Assembly (NCBI RefSeq): GCF_032362555.1
Contig: NC_083535.1
Span: 13,454,001 to 13,518,000, forward strand
Origin: Amyelois transitella
Lineage: Eukaryota > Arthropoda > Insecta > Lepidoptera > Pyralidae
DNA length: 64,000 nt
Direction: 5' to 3'
A model generated the notes under the pieces. It saw only the letters and a list, made by a program, of their open reading frames with translations. It was not told where the DNA came from and ran no database searches. Within the stretch, counting starts at the first letter, position 1, and each line of letters opens with the position of its first letter. A program made the position numbers and the translations under genes. Shown piece after piece: positions 35,901-47,900 of the stretch.

Positions 35901-38900
35901 TCCGAGGCGTCAGTGCAGAAGAAGCGGTAACAAACTGCACTGCAGCATTTACTTCAACAACGTCAACTTCACAGATATCCAAACTTAGAATAGAATGTGG
36001 ACGAGAGAATACATTGTTCATATATAACACATTATATTACGGAAGTATTAAATTTATTTGATTCGATATACATATGGAAATGAACCATTTGTTTTAAAAA
36101 ATAAATTTACTTATGTAAATCTAACAGTTATTAGGTAAACTTATGGAGCCCAAGTCATTGATCTTCTCACAAAACCAGACAGCCGTTAGTCAATTTATAA
36201 TGGCCCTATAACTAACTAACCATATTTCTAATTGATAACTTATTTGGTCATGACGCGTATGGATTATTAAGACCAATTTAGTTAATGTGATGACTGCTGA
36301 ATGCTGCCTACCAGCAAATTTATACTGGCGCTAGCTGTGCTCCCGCGACTTCGTCCGCGTGGAATAGTTATTTTGGGTATCATTGAAGCCCTCAAGGAGG
36401 AAAAATTTTCCCCGTTTTTTTTACTTTTTCCATTATTTCTTCGCTCTTAATAGTTGCAGCGTGATGATAAATAGCCTAGAGCCTTCCTCGATAAATGGTC
36501 TATTGGACACATAGAGAATTTTTCAATTCGAACCAGTCGTTCCTGAGATTAGCGCGTTCAAACAAACAAACAAAAAAGCTCTTCAGTTTTATAATATATG
36601 TATTTTTTATTAAATTTATTAGCCATTCCCTTAATCGCGTTTTACGATATCCCCGGGTAAGAAAAGGAGTGTTTCTATTCTATTAAAGTGCCGGAAACCA
36701 CACTTCTAATAATAAACCTAAATGCATTCAGCAGTTGATGATGTGAGCGGACAGGTGATTATTTTTATCACTCGATTCATTCAAATAACTTTGCCCAATA
36801 TTTTTATTTCTCCGCGTAAGTTATTTCATTAGTCGCACGTTTAACTTGAAAGGCTGTTAAGTCATCAGCCTCCAAGGTTATTGGCTTAAATCTAGATATA
36901 ATTTAATTGTAATTTTGCAACGGCACAGTGAAAGGTGTTAAAACCTACATTTGTACCAACGTGCCCGACAACCTAAGTGGGTAATTTATTGTATTTAAAT
37001 TTTATACTGATAATATAATTCATTCATGTTTTTCTTTAATGTAGACTATGTGCATTCGTCCACGATTTAGATTTAAGAAATCTATATTTGTAAATTGACG
37101 TCCGGTGAAAATGCTGCAGTGCAGTTTGTTCCGCCGCTTCTTCTACACATGCGCTTGGAAGCGGTCGTAGTTATAATTAGATTCAAGTGATGTGACGTCA
37201 ATAAGTGATACCTTGTATACAATTTTGAAAATAAATCAATTCTATTCTATAACTTTTAATCTCTTATATCATCCAAGTCATAAAATAACGAAGATTTTTG
37301 CAATGATATTTTAACGAAGTGCTTATATTGAGTCTACTTAATTATGACCGCAAATACGTACACTTATTTTTACTTTTTATAGTTTAATGAAAAACTAATT
37401 TATTCACAAAAGCTTAGAACGTACACTATCTGGGTTACAAAAATGCTACTCGCAGTGGCGTAACTACAGGGTGGCAAGTCGGCAAAATGGCTCCCGGTCA
37501 GAGGAGAATCCCAACTCCCAACATTTCTTATTTATCATACATGTTTAGTAAAAAGAAAGTTTTAGTCTTTAATTTATTTTTGTTACCTACTCAGTTTCCT
37601 ACACAAGTAAAAAAAATATTAAAAATTCAAAGCTTTTGTAAAAAAAGGGTTGTAACCCAGTTTTAGAACGTACCTATCCGATGAATTTGCCACGGGCCAC
37701 GAATGGTATAGTTACGCCACTGGCTACTCGGCCGCTTTTCTGGTCCCAGGGACCCATTTCTATCTATCATGATAATTTAGTGCTCGCCTGCTGTTAAATA
37801 ATTTTCACTAGTTGGCCTAATGTGGTGTTTATTTTGTTTACTATTAGAGGTTCTACCATAGTTATCTATCATTCAGATTTCTATCAAACAATAACCTTTT
37901 ACTTGTTCAAATACCGCTTACTCCGGAGAGGAGCCCAGGGTGCGCGTTTTGACCATGATTCTGGATTGGGTAAGTGACCTTACACGAATCGACTCCCGCC
38001 CGACCTTTGCACGTGACCCTTATTGGATCATGGTAATAGCTATACTAGATTTATGAATGTTCCCATCTGTTTATGTTCCGGGAACCACACGGTATATCAA
38101 CCCATATTGTTCTATGGATACCAAATTGATATTCCAACATACATACATAAATAAAATCACGCCTCTTTCCAAAGGTGGTAAGCAGACACTACCTCTTGCC
38201 ACTTGCCACGATCTCTGCATACTTCGCTTCATCCACATTCATAACTCTCTTCATGCAAGCTCGGCGGTTCCGGGTGACTCTTGACCTGACCCTTTACCAG
38301 GACGTCCTTAATTTGATCAAGATTCGTTCGTCTAGGTCTTCCCACTCCGACCTTTCCCTCCACATTCTCCTTGTATATCTGCTTAGTCGACCTGCTTGAT
38401 ATTCCAACTTGCTCACAAATGTCTCCGATCGTTTCCAGGTTTCGCCTGTGGTGGTGCGGCCAATGGACAGAAGTGCTGGTGGACGACCGTCTCCCCACCG
38501 TGGACGAGAGGCTGGCCTTCCTCCAGTCCTCGCAGACGGGGCAGCTGTGGCCAGCGCTACTGGAGAAGGCTTACGCCAAGTAAGGATTTGTCATTGACTT
38601 AAGAACATTCATATGGTCACATTTATATCCCTTTCGGGGTATACAGCGCCAACAGTCTTGAAAAGACTGAATGGCCACGTTCAGCTATTTGGCTTAATGA
38701 TAGAATTGAGACTGAAGACTGAGACTTAAGAATGCTAGCGAATTTTTGGTACCCACGTTAATGAGTAGTCCCATTGGACTTGTGTGGTGAAGAGCTATAG
38801 AGCGTCGATGGTCGAATCGGTAACGTTCACGCTTAAAATTCGTGATACGCAGAAAAGAACAGGTTCGAATCCCATGTGCCATGTGCCAATGACTTCGAAA

Positions 38901-41900
38901 GTTGTGTACATTAGTCTGAATGCTGACGAAAAACATCGTGAGGAAACCTGCAAATTCCAGCAACTGGATGTGCAACCATTATCGATCCAATACGGGTTAG
39001 GTTCGCTTGCAAAGGTTTGTGGAGATCAGACGGGAGTTCTCTTCGCATGTATAAATAATAATAGCTTACTTTTAGACGAACGTATCTTGATCAAATTAAG
39101 GACGTCCTGGTAAAGGGTCAGGTCAAAAGTACCCGAAACCGCCGAGCTTGCGTGAAGAGAGTTATGAATGTGGATGAAGCGAAGGAAATATGCAGAGATC
39201 GTGGCAAGTGGAAAGAGGTAGTCTCTGCCTACCCCTCCGGGATTTTATGTATGTATGTATGTAGTTTTGAACTTGAATTTTTCAGATTGCACGGATCATA
39301 CGAGGCCCTGAAGTATGGCAATCTGCTGGACGGGTTGGCGGATCTGACAGGCGGCATTACGGAGTCAATCTCGGAGAAGGTTGATGTGGGTACTCTGGCG
39401 AACCTCTTGAGACATAACAGCCTTGTCACGGCATACTATTCCCCTGGAGTAAGTACCAATGCGCCTAGAATTGAGTCTATAGTGTTTATTCATCATTCAT
39501 AATTTCCTCTTCTTCCTATTGGCTTTAGTCCCGGTTGCATCCTCACCACTCTGGAGAGCAGCCCAGGGTTTGCCTTTGACCATGGATCTTGAATTTGGTG
39601 GATCAGGTTTTTACACGAAACGGCTACATCTGACCTCCGCAACCTTTGCTGAGGAACCTAACCCGTATTGGAACATATGGTCACACATCCAGTTGCCTGA
39701 AAGTGCAGGCTACCTCACGATGTTTTCCCTCGCCGTAAGAGTATCGGTTAGTATTCAAACTAATGTACATAACATACGTACATACATATGGTCACGTCTA
39801 TATCCCTTGCGGGGTAGACAGAGCCAACAGTCTTGAAAAGACTGAATAGCCACGTTCAGCTATTTGGCTCAATGATAGAATAGAGATTCAAATAGTAACA
39901 GGTTCCATCCATGGGAAAAAGATGAAGTGGTCCTATTCTTTTTTGTATTAATGCCGGGAAACACACGGCATGTTCATAACTTCGAAAATAGTCATCGGTA
40001 CATCGCTGCGTTGGGATTCGAACCGGTGCCTTTATACATTTTAAATATTTATAATTACTACTTATTTTTCAGCCTGCGTGTGGTTACCGGCACCAATACA
40101 AAAAAGAATAGGACCACTCCATCTCTTTCCCATGGATGTCGTAAAAGGCGACTAAGGGCTTACAAACTTGGGATTCTTTTTGAGGCGATGGGCTAGCAAC
40201 CTGCTACTATTTGAATCTCAATTCTATCATTAAGCCAACCAAATAGCTGAACGTGGCCATTCAGTCTTTGCAAGACTGTTGGCTTTTTCTACCCCGCAAG
40301 GGGTAAAGACGTGACCATATATATGTATGTATGTATGTTTTCAGCCTGCCGAGGAACCACTAGTGGGACTACACAGCGAAATGAATTACAGAATATACAG
40401 GGTAGATAAGGTATGTTAATGAACATTTATTTATTGGAATATTATACATTTTATATTTTTATTTTTTTTCCTTTTAGTTTTTTTTTTCTTTTTTATATAT
40501 ATATAGATATATACAGGTTGCTAGCCCACAACCTTAACTTAACACATAGAAGGTTTTACTTTGACTTGAATGACAATAAATTCTAATCGTATTTAGCTAG
40601 AAGGTTCACTCCCGTGGAAATTCATACTTATTAGGTTTGCTAAAGACCCCTTCGGCTGTAGGTCTGCTCGTTATAAGACGAAATTAAAAGAAATAATTTA
40701 TAACCAAGCACATTCTCAATGAGTGGGTGTTACAACAATTGGTTTATATAAAAATCTTAATCATCAAAGTCTGTGCCGTGTGGTTCCTGGCACCACTACA
40801 AAAAAGAATAGGACCACTCCATCTCTTTCCCATGGATGTCGTAAAAGACGATTAAGGTACAGGCTTACAAACTTGGGATTCATTTTTTAGGCGATGGTCA
40901 AGAAACCTGTCACTATTTGAATCTCAATTCTATAATTAAGCCAAATAGCTGAACATGGCCTATCAGTAGTTTCATAACTGTTGGCTCTGTCTACCCCACA
41001 AGGGATATAGACGTGACCATATTTATCTATGTTTGAAAGTGAGTTTAACGTTTTCTATGCACTATTTTGCCAGTGGAAACTTTATAGATTTATACATACA
41101 TACATACATACATAAAATCACGCCTCTTTCCCGGAGGGGTAGGCAGAGACTACCTCTTTCCACTTGCCACGATCTCTGCATACTTCTTTCGCTTCGTCCA
41201 CATTCATAACTCTCTTCATACAAGCTCGGCGGTTTCGGGTACTTTTGACCTGACCCTTTACCAGGACGTCCTTAATTTGATCAAGATACGTTCGTCTAGG
41301 TCTTCCCACTCCGACCTTTCCCTCCACACTCTCCTTGTATATCTGCTTAGTCAACCTGCTTTCATTCATCCTCTCCACATGACCGAACCATCTTAACATA
41401 CCCTTTTCTATTCCTGTAACTACATCTTCTTTCACATCACAACATTCCCTTATCACGCTGTTCCTTATCCTGTCACTCAATTTCACACCCATCATACTCC
41501 TTAACGCTCTCATTTCCACTGCATTTATTCTGCTTTCATGCTTCTTTTGCCATACCCAACTTTCACTCCCATACATTAATGTCGGGACCAACACGCCCCT
41601 GTGCACAGCCAGTCGAGCCTTTTTGGATAGTTTCTGACTGCTCATAAAGGCATGCAAAGCTCCATTCACCATGTTCCCCGCGTTCACTCTCCTTTCAATA
41701 TCACTATCATACTTGCCATCTGATGTAAACTTTGATCCTAGATATACAAACTCTTTCACTTGCTCCACTTTTTCTCCTCCAATCAAAATATTACATGCTG
41801 TCATTTCTTTCTCCATTTCAAAAACCAGTGTTTTAGTTTTACTTACGTTCACTTTCATTCCTTTCTCTTTTAAAGCTTCATGCATACAGTTTACCATCTC

Positions 41901-44900
41901 CTGTAACTCCTCCGCTGATGACGCCAGTATAACCTGATCGTCGGCATAGAGCAGACATTTGACGAGTAACTCATTCATCCTTAATCCACTTTTAGACTCT
42001 TTCAAATCTGTCAAACAGCTATCCATAAATAGGTTGAACAGCCACGGTGACGCAACACATCCTTGCCTAACGCCTTTCTCAATCTTAAACCACTCAGTGT
42101 GCGGTCCGTTTATCCTGACACAAGCACTCGAATCCTCATATAAGGATTTCAGTGCTCGTATTAAGAGACTGCTCACCCCATGCATAGAAAGTGCTGACCA
42201 CAATTCATTCCTCTCAACTCTGTCATAGGCCTTTTCCAGATCTACGAATGTGCAATAGACTTTTTGACTCTTGGCCAAAAACTTTTCGGCTATGCACCGC
42301 AAGGAAAAGACCTGATCAGTACATCCCATTCCCTTTCGAAATCCCGCTTGAGCATCCCATATTTTGTCATCAGTTTCATTCCTGACTCTATTAATCAATA
42401 CCTTAGCATACAATTTGCCGACGACGCTAAGCAGGCTTATACCACGATAATTTTTGCAGTCCAGCTGTGACCCTTTTCCTTTGTAAAGTGGCACGATAAC
42501 AGCCTTACACCAATCTTTTGGTACTCGGCCGCTTCTCCAACACAAATTGAAAAGGCAGTACAACTGACTAGCTACTACGCCTTTTCCTGCTTTAAGCATC
42601 TCGACCGACACTCTATCACACCCAGCAGCCTTTCCCGCTTTCATACTCTTAAGTGCTTCCACAATTTCGAACATTTCAATTTCGCCTTCCATCTCATTCT
42701 CTTTTTCTTCGCTATAGCAGAAATCTTTCTTATTTCCTTCCTTTTTTTCAAATAAACTTTCAAAATAGTCCTTCCATATCTTTAGTACACATTCTTCTCC
42801 TTTCACAACGCTACCATCCTGGCATCTGATCCTAGTCAGCTCTCTGGTTATAGTATTTCCTCGGGCTGACCTTACGGATTTCCAGAATACTTTCAGATTT
42901 GACTGAAAGTCTTCTGATAGCCTTTTATCAAAATCCTCTTTATACTCTTCTTTCTTTCTAATCACAGCTTTCTTAACCAAATCTTTCATTTTCTTATATT
43001 CCTTACGTGCTTCATTCACATCTTCATCTATAACCTCTTGCATTCTTAAGTTAGCTTTTGCTGCTAACAAATCCAGCCATGCTTTCTTCTTTAATCGCAC
43101 AAGTTCTTGCACATCTTTACTCATCCACGCATTTTTGTGATTTTTTCCTTTCCTTCTTCTACTTACACCACACACTTCAACAGCTACTTTCACAATTCTT
43201 TCTTTAAATTCCTTCCATCCATCTTCAATATCGCTCATTTCCTCTAAATCTTCAAATTCATCCTTCAGTCTATTAATATACTTCTTACTTACATCCATAT
43301 CTTGCAAATTTTCTACTTTTACTCTTTCCAAAGCGCTGGTTTGCTCCCTTACCCTGTGCCGCCAGCGATTGAAGATACCCCTTATCCGGGATATCACCAG
43401 TAAATGGTCCGAGTCAATGCCAGCACCGCGATATGCACGGGTATCCAGCACTTTGTTCTTCAATCTTTCATCTACAATCACAAAGTCTATCATACTTTTT
43501 AAAATACCTTCCACTCTTGTGTAGGTGTGGATCTCTTTATGTTGAAACATTGAGTTCGACACAAAAAGATCCCACTCTAGACAAATTTCTAATACACTTC
43601 TTCCATTATCATTCACCTTTTCGTCACCAAACGCACCAAGCACCTTTTCATATCCATCACGCTTTACACCCACCCATCCATTAAAATCACCTAACATAAT
43701 AATCTTCTCATTTGGCTTGGTAACTTTCAATACTTCTCTTACACTATTCCAGAACTCCTCGTTTTCGCTTTTTGCTGATGTTGTACCCCTCGAACCCACA
43801 TCCCAAGGTGCATAAACACCTAGAACGAAGATCCGAGTGATTCCAACTTTCAGCCTAATCCATAGAAGACGAGGGCTGACACACTCATACTCATTCACGC
43901 ACTCAGCCATTCGTGCAGAAAGAATTAGACCGACCCCTTGACAGCCTCGGCTGGTACTGGAAATTCCAGACCAATACGCCGTGTAAGGGCCGTGCTGCGT
44001 CGCGTCGCATCCTTTCCGCTTCGTTTCATTCACGCACAACACATCCAAACGTCTTTCATCCATCATCTGGCATACTTCCTCAATCTTATCCTTCATTCCT
44101 CCTCTTACATTCATCGTCGCAAAGCGGCTTTCAGCAGACCGCATACCGCTCCCGCCGGGAACGAGACGTGATGGGGTGCGGACACCACCCCATCACGTCT
44201 CGTTATAGATTTATATATTTTAATATGTGCATTACAGAGTTGAAACATTTCTATGTTTAACAAATAATACAAAATCAGTCTGTTCTCTTTTGCAGATTCG
44301 CACGACTGAAGGCATTATGTATTTGGTACTCATAAAAAGACCATTGACCCCGGGGGGGCGGCAAACTGGGACAACGCTGGACGTTACCACGTAAGTTGAA
44401 AGCCAGGCTGCCGTGGTATAGGTAACTAAAATGCCGTATCTGACATCAGGATTTACACCTTTTTACATACATACATACATACATAAAATCACGCCTCTTT
44501 CCCGGAGGGGTAGGCAGAGACTACCTCTTTCCACTTGCCACGATCTCTGCATACTTCTTTCGCTTCGTCCACATTCATAACTCTCTTCATACAAGCTCGG
44601 CGGTTTCGGGACCTTAGACCTTTTTTACCAGTAAAATAAGAAAAAAAAATCCCTTTCGATCTGTATATACGACTTTTTGGTACCTAACTTTAAGTCATAA
44701 ATAGGCGTTCTCATTGATGAATGGCATCAGTTAAAATTTTTATCGTAGTTTTTGACGTTTTACTTAAAACAAGGATTTGGCAGATAACGGCATTTTAGTT
44801 ATACCAGGGCAGCAGGGGGAAGAACCCCTGGTTAGTCCCAGTTACATCCTCATGAAGACGGGGTGTCGGGGTCTGGGATCAGCTTCCCTATACTCAGTCC

Positions 44901-47900
44901 ACTTTTTCCGGTCTTCCGGCTTAAATTCTAAGACCATTTTCTTAACTATACTTTTTTCCTGCCTCCTGGCTTTTAGACCCGGTTGCATCCTCATCAAGAC
45001 GGGGTATGCCTAAAGTGACAATACGTCCCGCTTTCGGCGGGATTGTCCCGCTTTCAGGCTGCCTGTCCCGCTGTCCCCAGCGAGAGCAAAAATGTCCCGC
45101 TTTTGCAAGCAAACCAAATTTTTATACCTACTTATTTTATATCAACATTGCACTCAAATCTTGCTGACGAGAACAGTCAGTCAAAAATACTAAATGTACA
45201 GACAAAATATTTTTACTGTTTTATTATATGTATAGATAATTATTCATAATTAACTTATATATTATGTAGGTATATAGGTAGTATATTTTTTATTTACTTA
45301 TGTACATTTTATTTTATTATGCCATTCAGTCTTTTCAAGACTATTGGCTCTGTCTACCCCGCAAGGGATATAGACGTGACCATATGTACATATGTATGTA
45401 TGTTACTTATGTACAAAATTCTGAAAGCGTCCCGCTCTAACGCAAAAAAAAATGGTCACGTTAGGTATGCCTTTGACCGTGGATCCTGGATTGGGTGAGT
45501 CAGGTTTTTACAATAAGCAATTCCGATCTGACCTCCGCAACTTTAGCAGGAGAACATAACCCGTATTGGATCGATTATAGTTACACATCCAGTTGCCTGA
45601 GTGTGCAGTTTTCTTCAAAATATTTTCCCTCACCGTAAGAGTAGAGTTAGTATTCAAACTAATGTTTATACATAACTTCGATAATAGTCATTGGTACATG
45701 GCCGAGATGGGATTCAAACCATTACCGTTTTTTGCGCATCACGTATTTTAACCATGCATCTTACCGATTCGACCAACGACTCTGAAGCACGTAATGTGAA
45801 AAAAGTTGAAAGCATCATAGTCACGTCTATATCCCTAGGGGCAGACAGGGCCAACAGTTTTCAAAAGACTGAAAGGCCACGCTCAGCTGTTTGGCTTAAT
45901 TATAGAATTGAGATTCAAATAGTTACAGGTCGCCAGCCCATCATCCAAAAAAAGAATCCCAAGTGTATAAGCCTATCCCTAAGTCGCCTATTACGACATC
46001 CATGGAAAAGAGCTGGAGTGGTCCCATTCTGGTGCCGGGAAATTATATAAATCTATGATTTATCACTTCAGATGGAAATTAATCACCCCTTATGAAAGAG
46101 AACGGCTGCTCTCCGATGGGAGGGGTACATGGATGCCCTTCACCGACTTCCAGAGGCTCTTCAGCAGGCTGGAGATAGTCCACTTGGACCCTGACACCAG
46201 CAAGCTGGAGTTTACAGACAAGGAGGCTTGGCATGTCAGAATGTTCCAGGGAAATTGGCGGAGAGGCGTCAGCGCGGGAGGATGTAGGAATAATGCCAGT
46301 GAGTCATATCCCAACAAACATTTAGGCGACGATTAGAGCTTATTTTGTTACTTAGTGGGCTACAAAGGCATTACAGTAGCAACACTTATGACTATTGGCG
46401 ATAAAGTGGCGTACCAAGTAACGTATATCACTTCTACTTATAATACAGAGTTACAAGCGCGACAATTAGGCGAGCTTAAAGGTTATGGATGTATTATGGC
46501 AAATCTTAACACTGTTGTACATGCACAGCATTTTGTGTTATAGCTTTAAGTGAATCTTAGAACTCTAAGATCTAAATAAGAATAAGAATTAGCTACTACC
46601 TCCAAAAGTGCTATGCAGGTGATAATAAACTCTTTACAAGAACCTAAAGTTGCACAATAGCGTTAATAAGCGCTACCAGCCTTACAATAGTGTTTATTTA
46701 ATCTTATATAGAACCAAATGCTTGAAGTTATACAAAACTCTCTTGCATTACCTTAAGTCAAATAGGAGTATAATTTTTCGCTATAACAGATCCTATAGCG
46801 TCTATTGTTACTTTTTTGTGACTAAAGGTAAAGTAATAGCGCTTAAGGTCACTACTGTATTTCTTATATTGACTACTTGTTTTTGACAATGGCGTCGCAA
46901 CCAAAATAAACAAAAATTGTTGTAAATACGTGGAAAAGTTTTCAGTAAATAGACAACATACATCGGGCGCTCGAATTATTTGCCAATAAATATGTAACAT
47001 ATTCACAGTGTACTTCCCTTCGCAGCAAAAATATGCTTTCATTTCTCACCATACAATATCACTTTTTTTTGTTTAATATAAAAATCATTAGTCGTAAACT
47101 TATAGCCATTGAAAATAAAATTATTTTATTATTAGATCACAAAATTAGTTTAATTATTTTGAATAGCGTTCAGACCGTTACAAAACACCTATTTACCTCC
47201 CTTTTAGCGCTTGAAAATATAATTAACGCCTTTGTATCTCTACTGTACCGCTTAAGGAGTCAGTTGACGCTTATTTACCCCTCTTGTATCGCTAAGAGAT
47301 CCTGTTACCGCTATAATAACTTTCTTGTAGCACTAATTGTACCTCTTAGTCAATTACCATAACTCTTGTATACCGTCATTATACAACCTTAAGTAATATA
47401 AAAATTGTGCCCAATTCGGGGGTAAAGTAGGGTTAGAGCGCGCTCTAACACTAATTTGTTACACCCATAAACCACTTTAGAATCTAGTTAGCGCTTTTAT
47501 AGACTTATTATAAATCTTACTTTAGCGCCTAATTGTTACTTGGGATATCATATTCTGGTATAGAATAGATTTTGAATAGAATACATATATTTTCAAAATT
47601 GGCTTCAAGGTATTGCTTATTTACGTCAATATATTCCAAAGCGCATGTGTAGAAGAAGCGGCGGAACAAACACTGCAGCATTTTTAGTGTGACGTCAATT
47701 TACAACTATACCTAAGTGTAGTTAATTTTAATCGTGGACGAATGCACATTGTCTTCGCTGGATACAACACTACTGGAGAAAGGGTAGAATGATGTTACGC
47801 CTTGATAGTTCCTAAAGCTAACGAGATTGCATGAGTAATTCATGCAATAGAGATCGTATAGCCAGTGGGAAGATGTTGCCTCTGCCGTCTTTATACAGAA

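Larger units (their letters stand above)
41082..44215 (-). mobile_element. Complete RTE-like LINE with 13-bp target duplication
   Basis: The element itself is 41095-44202, flanked by TTATAGATTTATA at 41082-41094 and 44203-44215. It lies antisense in the calpain intron between exons 6 and 7. The 3' end has a (TATG)n tail; the 5' end begins with a perfect 17-bp hairpin. One uninterrupted 1008-codon ORF and clean duplications indicate a recent insertion, possibly still mobile. About ten shorter tail copies in this window belong to the same family. Confidence 0.9.

Noticed and set aside
38371..38602. Three overlapping open frames around calpain exon 4.
   Set aside because: Only one frame continues the calpain motifs and splices in phase; the others are GC-rich shadows.
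41671..44260. Several plus-strand ORFs across the LINE.
   Set aside because: They are antisense shadows of the 1008-codon LINE ORF; none has a recognisable domain.
44350..44390. Possible frameshift in the seven-G run of calpain exon 7 (another frame reads GGAANWDNAGRYH).
   Set aside because: The called frame keeps the splice phase into exon 8 and gives exactly the family spacing to the next conserved Trp; the other frame would hit a stop in exon 8.
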